From positions 2,418,001 through 2,482,000 of the forward strand of contig NW_027183804.1 in the NCBI RefSeq assembly GCF_041296385.1: DNA of 64,000 bases, written 5' to 3'. The notes beneath the pieces are model-generated. The model searched no databases. It saw nothing but the letters and a program-made list of their open reading frames with translations, and was not told where the DNA came from. Position numbers and translations under genes: made by a program. How positions within the stretch are numbered: the stretch's first letter is position 1; every line of letters starts with the position of its first letter. Shown piece by piece: positions 27,132-38,060 of the stretch. The DNA is from Aphelocoma coerulescens (taxonomy: Eukaryota; Chordata; Aves; Passeriformes; Corvidae).

Positions 27132-28061
27132 ATGTCCAACAGCAGCTCCATCAGCCCCTTCCTCCTGCTGGCATTGGCAGACACGCGGCAGCTGCAGCTC
27201 CTGCACTTCTGCCTCTTCCTGGGCATCTCCCTGGCTGCCCTCCTGGGCAACGGCCTCATCATCAGTGCCATAGCCTGCGGCCAGCACCTGCACAGCCCCA
27301 TGTTCTTCTTCCTGCTCAGCCTGGCCCTCACCGACCTGGGCTCCATCTGCACCACTGTCCCCAAGGCCATGCACAATTCCCTCTGGGGCACCAGGCACAT
27401 CTCCTACTCAGCATGTGCTGCTCAGGTGTTTTTCTTTCTCTTCTTCCTCTCAGCAGAGTATTTCATCCTCACCATCATGTGCTACGACCGCTACGTGTCC
27501 ATCTGCAAAGCCCTGCACTACGGGACCCTCCTGGGCAGCAGAGCTTGTGCCCACATGGCAGCAGCTGCCTGGGCCAGTGCCTTTCTCTACGCTCTCATGC
27601 ACACGGCCAATACATTTCCCCTGCCCCTGTGCCAGGGCAATGCCCTGGGCCAGTTCTTCTGTGAAATCCCACACATCCTCAAGCTCTCCTGCTCCAAATC
27701 CCACCTCAGGGAACTTGGGCTCATCGCTGTCAGTGCCTGTTTGCTCTTTGGCTGTTTTGTGTTCATTGTTTTCTCCTATGTGCAGATCTTCAGGGCCGTG
27801 CTGAGGATCCCCTCTGAGCAGGGCCGGCACAAAGCCTTTTCCACGTGCCTCCCTCACCTGGCCGTGCTCTCTCTGTTCCTCAGCACTGGCTTTTTCCTAC
27901 CTGAAGCTCCCCTTCCATCTTGTCCATCCCTGGATGTGGCACTGTCAGTTCTGTACTCGGTGGTGCCTCCAGCCCTGAACCCCCTCATCTACAGCCTGAG
28001 GAACCAGGAGCTCAGGGGTGCCCTGAGGAAAAGGATCACGGCTGGTTTTCAGCAGCAATAA
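27132..28061 (+). CDS. Olfactory receptor, avian gamma-c / family 14-like, copy 2
   Basis: An intact intronless 309-residue paralogue of the receptor at 10591. It keeps the TM1 asparagine (LLGNGLI, N40), CYDRYVSICK (117-126), KAFSTCLPHL (244-253) and NPLIYSLRN. Differences from copy 1 cluster in TM3 (YFIL for YSLL), the second extracellular loop (SKSHL for SYYKL), the TM6-TM7 loop and the C-terminal tail (RKRITAGFQQQ). In the TM6-TM7 loop, residues about 253-263 are read in a shifted frame relative to copy 1 because of two compensating small deletions. The start is the same ATG as copy 1. Expected in olfactory neuron membranes. Confidence 0.93.
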   Translation: MSNSSSISPFLLLALADTRQLQLLHFCLFLGISLAALLGNGLIISAIACGQHLHSPMFFFLLSLALTDLGSICTTVPKAMHNSLWGTRHISYSACAAQVFFFLFFLSAEYFILTIMCYDRYVSICKALHYGTLLGSRACAHMAAAAWASAFLYALMHTANTFPLPLCQGNALGQFFCEIPHILKLSCSKSHLRELGLIAVSACLLFGCFVFIVFSYVQIFRAVLRIPSEQGRHKAFSTCLPHLAVLSLFLSTGFFLPEAPLPSCPSLDVALSVLYSVVPPALNPLIYSLRNQELRGALRKRITAGFQQQ

Positions 28062-30139
28062 ACTCTCATTCTCCTGCAGAGCTGCTCTGATGTGACTCAT
28101 TAATGCCCACTCTGTGTCCAGTGTTTGTTGCTGCTGACACAGGTGTTACAATGCTGTGAATTTGTTCTCACAAAAATCTTTGTCTGTTCCATTTTTAATT
28201 TGGTATTTGCCTTTCCAGTGTGACCCAGAGACTATATAAACAGGGAGCTGCACTACAGTATGTGTGTGCTGGAACAAAAGAAAGAAGCCTGTGTTGTCTT
28301 GTTTCCCTGACATCTTTCCTCCCTGACTTCTCTGGAGCTGCAGGGTCGGTGCCTCTGGGCAGAGCTGGGGGAGAAAAGAGTCCCAGCAGGAGGGCACTGC
28401 CAGGGAGCCCCAGGGCTTCTCCTCCGTAACTCCTCTTCCTTCCCTTCCACACTCCCCTGCAGAGCCCCTGCGTTGGTTTCAGGCCTCAGGGCTCTGTCAG
28501 CTGGGTCCCAGCCCTGCTGTGTGACTGCCCAGGGGCTGCAGGCAGGGACAGGCCGTGGGCACTGCTGGGACAGAGCTGGGCTCTGCAGCAGCATTTCCAT
28601 CATGCGAGGGCATCTCCCCAGTGCAGGGCCAGAAAGCTTCAATCTCCTTCCCAGTTTTGTCTCCAGGATGTGCCCAACGCAGCGCCCTGGAGAGGAAACC
28701 AGCCCTGAGCAGCAAAGGGTGGCAGTGCTCAGGGTGGGGGCACCCAGCAGTGCCCTGGCAAAGCCAGCGCCGCTGCCAGCAGGGGCCTCTCTGCCCAGCT
28801 CACAGAGGTTGTTCTTCCCTCCATGGAGGGACATCCAGGGACCGGGTCAGGGCTCCGTGTTTGCAGTGCACAGACAAGACACAGCCCTGAACACCCTGTG
28901 TGTGTGGGGACATAAACCCAGCGAGCACAAACACCTTCAGCTGTTCCTGGAGTTCCCAGAGAGTGCCGTCCCCTGGGAACCCCCTGGATGCGGGGCTGGG
29001 ATGAGCTCCTGTGCACAGAGCTCCCCGTGCCCATCCCTGCGGCCGTGGGGCACCTCGGGCTGGGGCAGGGCAGGGTGACACCCGCAGGGCTGAGCTCCCT
29101 GCCAGGCTCTGGCAGCGGCAGCAGAGCCCAGGGAGCCCCTGCCCGTGCTGCAATGAACTGTCTGTGAGCGTGCCAGGGAAGGACTCGTGTCCCTGAGCAG
29201 CCCTGGGGCTGTGAGCAGGGCATGAGCCCGGCTCAGGGCTGGGCACCCGACAGAGCCCTGACACTTCTGGGTGTGCCCATAAGAGAAGGCTTAGGCAAGG
29301 TGACCCTGGTGAAACCTCTCTGTCCATCAAGTGACAGCCAAGTGTCTCTGGCACTGTCCCTCCCCAGCCAGGCACCGGGAGAAAATAAGCTGAGAAAACT
29401 GTGGGTCACCATAAGGAGAGATTAATGGCTGGGGCAGGGAAGTAAAGAGCAAAGGCCGAATGCAGAAGCAAAGCAACCACAGGGAGGCAAGAATTCAGTG
29501 CATGGAGTGGCTGCTTTGGAAGACAAATGGATCAATACAGAAAATCCAGACACCCTCTCACCCCCTTCCTTTCCCAGTTCATTGCTGACCATGACGTCCC
29601 ATGGAATGGGAGATCCCTTGGGTCAGTCCATCCCAGCTGTCCCCTCCCTGTGCCCTCGGGAACACTTGCCCACCCCAGCCCATAGTTTGGGGGGGCTGCA
29701 GAGACGCCTCATGTGGGGCCAGCCCTGCTCAGGGCCAGCCAAAGCCTTGGGCTGGGACCAACCCCGCTGCAGCCACAAGTGCCAAGCACAGCAACCCAGG
29801 GGCTGCTCTGGGCAAAGGCAACTCCAGCCCAGCCACAGCCCGGCCAAGGGGGCTCAGGGGGCTCTTCCCACCTCTGTCATTCCACGATTCCATGAATCTT
29901 CTCCCTGCAGAGCTCTGTGGAGACACAAGTGACAGAGAGGCAGAAGCAGAGCTATAAAATGCACCAGTACAAACACAGCAGCTCCTGTGAGGAATGAACC
30001 CTCCCAGGGCAGCGCTGGGGCAGGAGAAGCACCCAGAGGGAGGATGAGCTCAGGGCATGTGTGTGTGCCCAAGGCACAGAGGGTGAGGCTGGGCAGAGGT
30101 CAGGGCAGGGCTGGCAGTGGCAGGGCAGAGCCAGGGACA
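28062..30139. other. Non-coding interval downstream of olfactory receptor copy 2
   Basis: A TATA-like ACTATATAAACAGGG lies at about 28231 but no gene follows it. The remainder is GC-rich with no exon I can name. The last part (about 29996-30130) is nearly identical to 57086-57233 in the same orientation, so it is a dispersed repeat. Confidence 0.5.
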
Positions 30140-31312
30140 GCGAGATTGTCCATTGGGACACAGCGCAGCCTCATGGAACTCAGCAGGCCCCTGTGCCAAC
30201 ATGGAATCTCATGGAACCACAGCTCCACTTTGACCAAGTGGGGCCTCATGGGACACCGGTGCCACTGGGACACTGCCAGCTCCTGTGGAATCCAGTGTCC
30301 ATTGGGACACAGCGCAGCCTCAGGGCAACCTGGGGACCAGTGTGGGGCAATGGAATCTCATGGAACCAAGGGTCACTTGTGACAGAGAGGGGCCCCATGG
30401 AACACAAGGGCCACAAAAACATTGCCAGGCCTTGTAGAAACAAGGTGCCGTTGTGGCAGAGCAAGGCCTCGTGGGACCTAGGGGAGCACAGGGTCACAAT
30501 GGATTCTCATGGAACCAAGGCCCCATTGGGACAAAGCGCGGCCTCATGGAAGGAAACCCGGTGCCACTGGACATCTGCAGCCTTGGAGGAAGCGAGTGTC
30601 CACTGTGACACAGCACAGCCTGATGGATCCCAGGAGAGCACAGTGACGCCAGGGAATCCTGGGGAACCAAGTCTCAGCTGTTACAAAGAGGGGCCTCATG
30701 GCACCCAGGAGACCATTGTGACACCGTGGAATCTCATGGAAGCAAATGTCCACTGTCCCATGGTGTGGCCTCATAGAGCACTGGAGACCATTGTGACACA
30801 GTGGGAAAATATGGAACAAAGGCTCCCGAGGGACACAGCAGGGCCTCATGGAATCCAAGCGTTCTGATGGAATGGAAACTCATGGAACCAAGTGTGCACT
30901 GTTTTACAGCGGGGCCTCGTGGCACCCAGGACACCACTGTGACACAATGCAATCTTGGGGAACAAAGTGTCACCTTCAAACACAGCGGGGCCTCGTGGAA
31001 TCCAGGTGCCACTTGGACATTGCCAGGGCACGTGGATCTCAGTGTCCACTGTGACACAGCACAGCCCCATGGAACTCAGCAGGCCATTGTGACAACATGG
31101 AATCTCATGGATCCAAGGCTCTACTTTGACAAGGCGGGGCCTCAGAGGACGCAGGTGCCACTGGGCCATTGCCAGCTCCTGTGGAATCCAGTGTCCATTG
31201 GGACACAGCGCAGCCTCAGGGCAACCTGGGGACCAGTGTGGGGCAATGGAATCTCATGGAACCAAGGGTCACTTGTGACAGAGAGGGGCCCCATGGAACA
31301 CAAGGGCCACTG
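30140..31312. repeat. Degenerate 37-40 bp minisatellite, array 5, with a higher-order repeat
   Basis: Units carry GGCCTCATGGAA, CCACTGTGACACAG and similar. A block at about 30230-30415 recurs almost exactly at 31126-31311 (offset 896), showing a higher-order duplication within the array. Confidence 0.85.
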
Positions 31313-32359
31313 TCGTGGTTTGACACTGCTTATAATACTAGGTAGCCACAAAAATCGTAACAAAGGGTTCATGAGTAGAGATAAGGATTGGGAGAAAAAC
31401 ATTCTAAGTTCAAAACAGGCTCAAATTCAAAGGTATAAAGTAAATTTATTATTAACAGAGTAGGATAATGAGGAAGAAAATAAGCCTTTCAAACACCTTT
31501 TTTCCCCTCCATCCCCTCCCTCTTTCCCTCCAAAAGCACAGGGAGACAGGGCCTGGGAGTGTTTAAGCCAGTTCATCACTCGAGATCTTTCTTCAGGTCC
31601 CTCAGGGAGGGGAGTCTCTTTCTTCTGCTCTGCCATGGGCTCCTTCCCACGGGAGACAGTTCTCTGTGCACTTCTCCAGCGTCTTTCTAATTTCACGAGT
31701 ATCAGTCCCGCCCAGCCTGCTGTAACCTGAGTCCCTCCCACGGGCAAAACAGCCTTCCCAAAACTGCAGGCGTGGTCATTAGTCCATGGGGTGTAGTCTT
31801 TTAAGGATCAGCTGCTTCAGTTTGGATGCAAGGACTCTCTTTCTCTGTCTCTGGAAGCAGGAGCCCTCTCTCCCTGTTCAGGTCTCCCCCTGGATTACAG
31901 CTTTTGTAGCATCCACCCGCTCCGGCGTGAGCACCTTTTCCCACGGGCTGGGAGTGGATCTCTGCATCCCCCCGTGGACTTCATGGATCCCAGGGAGACA
32001 GTTTGTTTTATCCCAGTCCTCACCACGGCTTGCAGAGAAAATCCCGACTCCGATGCTGGGAGCATCTCCTGCCCCTCTTTCTTTCCACTGACCTTGGTGC
32101 TGCCAAGTTGTCTTTCTCTACATGTCCTCACTTCCTCCTCTTCCTACGACTAGGAGGAAAGAACTGCTGCTCGTAAATGATGTGTAAACATGTTAAGAAT
32201 AACTTTTCTATGCAGATATTAAATAGTTAACATTATAACTGGGGTCAAAGTTCCAAGATGCTAATATAGCTTGAGTTATAAGATACCTGTATAATCTGGA
32301 TCATAAACTCCTGTACAAGGTAATAGCTGGTACAGGGTTAACTGCTGTTCCTAAGTACC
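31313..32359 (-). mobile_element. Probable solo LTR, minus strand
   Basis: It starts abruptly inside the minisatellite with TGTCGTGGTTTGACAC, a typical passerine LTR end. A TTTATT (minus-strand AATAAA) lies ~130 bases in, and a possible CA end is TAAGTACCA near 32359. No convincing target duplication was found, so the right boundary is uncertain. Confidence 0.5.
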
Positions 32360-33079
32360 ATTGCCAACGAATGCCAGCAGTTGCAGGATTTCTGCAGGGT
32401 TTCGCAGCACGGAGAAGTTGATTTGGTCTCGGTGCTGCCCCGGGCAATCGTTTGCCGTGTTTGCCCTGCCGGCCCCGTGGCCCCGCTGCCCCTGCGCGGG
32501 CGGTCGCAGCCGCCGTTCAGCGCCTCTCTTCATGCGGGCGCTGAGAAGGAGAAGCCGCCGCCCCGGCCTTTCTGCTCGCAGCGCGGCTGGCTAACAGCGG
32601 CCAGGCAGGCCAAGCTCGCCGCGGGCAGCACCGAAACGGCGGCGGCCACAGCGGCCACATGGCCACACCCGCGGCACCGGGATGGCCCCGCCGGCGGCGC
32701 CTCGCCTCCCCTGGGAAAAAACTGCCCAGGCGCTGCTTTGATTTCCTTCTCACATTCGCCATCCCAGAGGCGCTACCAGCCTCTCCAGCTGGCCAGTGCC
32801 ATGTCCATCTTCAGAGCCAGCAGGGATCGGCTCTGCCGGACAGAGCAGAAGCTTCCAGCAGCTTCTCACAGAAGCCACCTCCGTGGCCTCCCCCCGCTAC
32901 CAAAAACTGGGCTGAGCCCAAATCAGCACAGGGTCATTCCACCGCTGGTGGTTGAGAGCACCGCTCCCCAAACCGCACAAGAGTGAGGCTGCCGTGGGGT
33001 GAGGGTGCAGGGGGAACTGGACTGCCTGGGAGCCCAGAGCTGGCTGCGGGGGGCTTGGAGGGTGCAGAGCTGGGTGACA
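32360..33079. other. CpG-rich interval without an assigned gene
   Basis: Very GC- and CpG-rich at about 32420-32720 (runs such as GGCGGCGGCC), like a CpG island or the GC-rich part of an LTR. Open frames on both strands have no recognisable domain. Confidence 0.45.
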
Positions 33080-33560
33080 GGACCGGGCAGGGACCAGGGC
33101 TGGCTGATGGGAGCTGGGCTGGGATCCAGGGCTGGTGGGAGCTGGGGGGATCCAGGGCTGGATGCTGGGAGCTGGGGGGATCCAGGGCTGGATGATGGGA
33201 GCTGGACTGGGATCCAGGGCTGGTGGGAGCTGGGGGGATCCAGGGCTGGGAGTGGAGCTGGGGGTTCCAGAGCTGGGTGAGGGGGCTGGGCAGGTCCAGG
33301 GCTGGATGCTGAGAGCTGGGGGGATCCAGGGCTGGATGCTGGGAGCTGGGGGGATCCAGGGCTGGGTGCTGGGAGCTGGGGGGATCCAGGGCTGGGTGAT
33401 GGGATCTGGGGGGGATCCAGGGCTGGATGATGGGAGCTGGGGGGGATCCAGGGCTGGATGATGGGAGCTGGGGGGATCCAGGGCTGGGTGATGGGAGCTG
33501 GGGGGATCCAGGGTTGGGTGATGGGAGCTGAGGGGATCCAGGGCTGGATGCTGGGTGGGA
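33080..33560. repeat. Minisatellite, ~27-30 bp (GGGAGCTGGGGGGATCCAGG type)
   Basis: About 17 tandem units of GGGAGCTGGGGGGATCCAGG followed by GCTGGATGAT or GCTGGGTGCT. Frames through it give repeated Gly/Trp or Pro/Ser peptides, which are artefacts of the repeat. Confidence 0.92.
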
Positions 33561-35449
33561 GGTGCTCAATGGATGCTGATTCTGGTTGCAGATTCTACTT
33601 CACTCTGCATCAGGAAGACTCTCGAGCTGATAGTTTCTTCTGTCACTTCCCTACCTACAAGTCCCTGGCCCCGCCTACCAGCAGATTCACAGGGTCTGTT
33701 TGCAGAGACACATTCATCACATTCCTTTCAATGTTTCCCTGAAATCGCTGTATTGTTACACTGAATTCAACAAATGTTTGCTTTTGGTGGATGCCTTTTT
33801 CTTGGAATGGACAAGAGACCTTCATGTGTGCAAGCCGTGTGCCTTCCTGCTTGCTCTGCTCTGAGGGCAAAAGTCGCTTTCTCTGTTCAGCTGTGCTGCT
33901 CCTTTCCACTGTGCTGGCTCAAACAATGGACACTGGCACTTCAAACCAGTGGGAGGAGTTGGGAAATGTGAGTGAAAATAGATTATCCAGAACCACCCTT
34001 GATCTGTCCTCGCTCACTCACTGGACTTGAGGAGATCCTTGGTAAGTGCTGCCCGGGAAGCCTGTGAAAACAGGAGTCAATCTGATTTTACCACCCGTGT
34101 GCTGTAATGCAGCCTCCAAAAGGAGCGATGCTTTTCTGCACCTGTGCACACACGTGTCTAAAGCACGTGAATCCTCCATGAGTTCCACATTCATTCTGAG
34201 GTTTTGCACCCAACTGTTCATTTGGTCCTGATGTTGCTCATTTTATCTTCAATGGTTGTAAATCAAAGCAGATCAGAGGAAATGAGAAATACAAAATTTT
34301 TTAAAAAACCAAGAACACCCACTGACAGCACTGCAGAAGATTTTTTTATAGTATAGTTTTTATTAAATCTTCTGTCAGTAGATATGTTCCTCCTAATTCC
34401 TTTATGCCTTTTGAACCACAGCTATTTATCATTATTCCTTTTTAGTATTTATTATGCTTTTTAAACCCCATGTATAACAGGCTGATACAATCAGAAGTAG
34501 TTTTCTATCCCAAACAGACTGAAAAACTCACTTCTTCATCCCAAAGAGACTAAAGCCGGTGTGTTTGGCATCCCATCTCCCACAGCCGGTCCCGGTATCT
34601 CCGCAGGGGATTTCTGCCCTGGGGCAGCCCCGTGGCCATGGTGACACCCTGAAACATAGATTTAAAAGAAACAGAAAGATTTTAGTTATAGGCTAGCTGT
34701 GTTGAAATGAGTTAGAATAAGAAAGAATTAGAGCTGGACTAGAGTTAATTAAACTAATTAAGAGAAAATAATAAGAGATTTGAAATGGTTTTTAAGATGT
34801 TAGTAATTGATTACGGAATAATTGATGATCTGTCATTTGTATGTTTGTTTAGCTGTGCTTAGAACGAGGAACAGAAATATTGATCAGTTGGTGTAGGGAA
34901 CAAGGACAATTCCCAATTTCCTCCCTCTGTGGGAACCTATTCAAAAGTCAGGCAAGAGGAAGTTTGGAGGTCACTAAAGTAATTAAGATTGTTAAAAGTT
35001 CAGAAAGGCAAAAAAGGTGCAAGTGAGGGAGATGAGCTTACTTCATCTGTCTGGGACCACCGCCCCAATTCGAGAGCAGCCACTCAATTCAGAGCACGCA
35101 CTGCGCATGCTTAATGCCATTAAAGCTCATTTCCATACGAAGCGGAGAATGGGAGGGGTCACTGTTAGAAATATGTATTTGTAGTTTGGATATTCATCAC
35201 TTTTGTGGCTAAATGAACTCTGTAACCGTTCATACCTGGGCACTGCGCATTAGGAAGCTGTTCCACGCCGCTGTCCGGCGCCAATCAAACATTCACTTTC
35301 TAACTCTAAACTGTTAGAGAGCTTTTGTCTGTCTCAGCTGGATATCGATATGAGATCGATATTCACATCTTGGTAAATCAAGCCCCGAGCACGGACACTG
35401 GGGCCGGTGTGCGAAGGCGTTTGGGGCTGCACGGACGTTCCTTAGCAGC
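33561..35449. other. Non-coding, mostly AT-rich interval
   Basis: No coding signal. The sequence from about 34640 to 35330 is AT-rich and has the look of retroviral LTR/leader DNA (for example TGTTAGAAATATG at 35170), but no paired ends were found. Confidence 0.4.
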
Positions 35450-35600
35450 AATGTTTGTCTTTATTCTCTCTGTTTTTATTCTCTCTGTCTTTACTCTCTT
35501 TCTCTTTACTCTCACTCTATTCTCTTTCTTCTTATCGTCTCTCTCTTTTCCCCCCTCTTTATTCCCTCTCTCTTCACTCTCTCTATTCTCTCTCTGAAGA
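35450..35600. repeat. Pyrimidine-rich simple repeat
   Basis: TTCTCTCTGTTTTTA and TTCTCTTTCTTC variants repeat irregularly. Confidence 0.85.
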
Positions 35601-35820
35601 AAATGAATACAAAAGCTGAATTTTTTAGCAGTATGTAGAACAAAGGCAAATCACAGCGCTGGGGCGCTTGGCAATATTGCCAGAGGCGCCCTCCATTCAT
35701 TTCACTGTGGACTTAAGGACTCTCTTAAACTGTTTCATATTCATTAAGCCCAGAAAGTCATTTACACTTCACTCAACTTTCCCCCTCTCCGGTCTCTGCC
35801 CCTTCCGCCAGCACGCCGCC

Positions 35821-36165
35821 GCCTCGGTGCTCGGATCTTGAAGAAGAGACACAAAGTCCGAACAGAACAAGCTCTGCTGTTGTTCCCTTTTTATTTTTTT
35901 TTTCCCAGTTATTTTATGCTATTTTATTTTATAATCTATTTTACTTTTCGTTTGTCTTCTTTTTTTTCTTTTTGCCTTTTTATTTTTTCTTCCATTTCAT
36001 CGGCTTTTTCGCTATTTTCGCCTACCGCAGCCTTTGTTCCCCTGCTGGAGGTTTGTGGTGAGGTGCTGTCCCAGCGGCTTTCCCCGGAAACCAACGAGAT
36101 CAATTGAAATAATGATGAATTGTTGAACTCTTCCCGCTGCTGTTTCCAGAAGGCCCCGGGAGGAG
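35821..36165 (+). repeat. Inverted repeat arm, left
   Basis: The reverse complement matches 37697-38060. Shared blocks include GAAGAAGAGAC, AACAAGCTCTG, AGCCTTTGTT, GAGGTTTGTGGTG and CTTCCCGCTGCT, with T-rich DNA between. Similarity is perhaps 75-80% by eye. Confidence 0.75.
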
Positions 36166-37006
36166 CCGGGGGCGGGAGGGGGGTCCCGGTGCCGGGGGCA
36201 GTCCCCGCTCGCCGGGCGGATCCCGGTGGCGCAGGGCGGGAGACGGAGAAGCCAAAGGGACCGAGGGAGCGCGGGGGGAGGGGACGGGGCAATTCCAGGG
36301 AATTCCCCTGGATCCCCTCCTGCCATCCCCCGGACCCTCCTCGGCCGCGCCCTGCGGGACCCCCGGGCCGGGCTGGGCTGAGCTCCCGGGCCCCGCGGCC
36401 AAACTCTGCCTGGAACCCGCTGGGTTCGGCCCGAAGCGGGGCAAGCAGCGGGACCCGCGGATCCATTTTGTCCTGCGGCTGCGGGGCCCCAGCCCCGGCG
36501 GAGCAGGACTGGGCGCTGTGACCCCGATCCCTGACTCCCCATCTCCTTCTCTCTCTCTCTCCTCTCTTCTCCCTTTTCTTTGGGTGATCATAAATCCCGG
36601 AGCGGCTGCAGAGCCCCGTGCCCAGCTCGGGTTTCCCAGGAAAGGGAGGCCTGGGGCTGAGGTGCCCTGGGATGGCCGGGAATGGGGTCCAGGGGTCCCC
36701 GGGGTCAGGGAAACAGGGGATGCAGGGGCTGGGAGAGGAGGATACCCGGGACAGGGGATGCAGGGGGATGTTGGTGCCGGATGAGGGGTGCAGGGGGGTC
36801 CCAGGGCTCCCAAAGCCCAGGGAATCCAAGGGGATTCAAGGGGGTTCCAGGGCTCCCAAAGCCCTTCCCAGGGGGGAGCAGGAGCTGGGTCAGGAGCGCT
36901 GTGGGAGAGAAAAGGGGGTGACCCCGGCATGAGGGGACATGGGGGAGTCACACGCGCTCCGAGGGGGGGACACGACCCCCGGGGATCCCCCCTCACCTCC
37001 TCCCGC
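36166..37006. other. GC-rich interval inside the inverted repeat
   Basis: CpG-rich to about 36530, then G-rich imperfect repeats (GGGATGCAGGGG, GGTTCCAGGGCTCCCAAAGC) at 36640-36900. Long frames on both strands are low-complexity Pro/Gly artefacts. Confidence 0.5.
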
Positions 37007-37085
37007 AGGTGGAGGCCGAGCCCCAGCCCAGGAGGACGAAGCCCAACACGAAGCCCCCGGCCCCCGTCAGCATCTTGGGGGGCGT
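37007..37085 (-). pseudogene. MHC class II beta transmembrane exon remnant
   Basis: On the minus strand the frame reads PPKMLTGAGGFVLGFVLLG, the hallmark start of the MHC class II beta transmembrane segment, then runs off frame at GGCTGGGGCTC. A one-base change would restore a Leu-Gly-rich membrane segment before the splice donor GTGAGG (minus strand, about 37006). It would anchor the antigen-presenting beta chain. Only this exon is recognisable here; no beta-1 or beta-2 exon lies nearby on the same strand, so it is a fragment. Confidence 0.65.
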
Positions 37086-37139
37086 CCGGCGGCAGCTCCG
37101 GGGCGGGAGGGGCAGGATCCGGGAAACGGCGGCGGCTGC

Positions 37140-37390
37140 CGGGAAGGGACCGGGACGGACTGGGACAGGCTGGGATGGACTGGGACAGACTGGGACACCG
37201 GCATACACCAGGACCAGAACCAGGACCGGAACCCACTGGGACCAGAACTGGGTAACAGAGGTCACACTGCGAGCAACAGGGACCACTCTGAGGACTGGGA
37301 GAAACTGGGAGCGTGCTGAGTGCAGCTGGCAGCAGCTGGGAGTGGCTGGGAGCGTGCGGGAACAAACTGGGCGAACATGGAACACCCGGG
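37140..37390. repeat. ACTGGGA-type minisatellite
   Basis: Irregular repeats of GACTGGGACAG, ACTGGGACC and GCTGGGAGTG. Confidence 0.8.
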
Positions 37391-37696
37391 GGACGCGGAA
37401 CAGCCGAGGGACACGGGATGTCCACGGACCGTGGGAGGTCCAAGGAACGCTGAGCGTCGCTGCCGCGGCTGGAAAAGCTTGAATGGAGTTTTTATCCCGT
37501 GACGTTCCCGGGAGCAGCGGCAGCTCCGCGCCCCCAGCCCGGGGGTGGGAGCAGGGGAGCCGCGGGCAGCACCTTCGGGGCACAGCCGGGGGCTGGGGGG
37601 CTCCTCCCCGCAGTTCATTTTCTCTCCCCTCCATTCACATTTTCTCCCCAGAATTGAAGTGTTTCTCGCCCCGATTAAACTGTTCTCCCCAGTTAA

Positions 37697-38060
37697 GCCC
37701 TGAGGCCCCTCCGATTGAGACCTTCCGGAAAGAGCAGCGGGAAGACTTCAAAAATCCATCATTATTTCGTTTGTTTCAGAGGGAGAACCGGTAGGACAGC
37801 ATCGCACCACAAACCTCCGGGAAGGAAACAAAGGCTGGGGGGGGGGAGGGAAATAGAGAAAAAAACCCGATATAATAGAAGAAGAAAAAAAAAAGGAAAA
37901 AAAAAAAAAGAAACTAAGAATAAAAGAATAAGAATGAGTATGATAGATTATAAAATAAAATGGTATAAAATAAATATGAAAGAAGAAAATAACGCCAGAG
38001 CTTATTCCGTTGCGACTTCGGGTCTCTTCTCCGAGCTGGGTCTGAGCCAGGAGCCGGTGG
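37697..38060 (-). repeat. Inverted repeat arm, right
   Basis: Reverse complement of 35821-36165. It contains an A-rich stretch at about 37850-37990 in place of the T-rich tract of the left arm. Confidence 0.75.

Noticed and set aside
30061..30867. A 268-codon frame with repeated HGT and GPHGT peptides
   Set aside because: Translation of the degenerate 37-40 bp minisatellite; the period is not a multiple of three and the peptide register drifts.
33080..33560. Tandem repeats considered as a CRISPR array or repeat protein gene
   Set aside because: Units are directly adjacent without unique spacers of constant length, the genome is avian, and the repeated peptides come from a GC-rich minisatellite.
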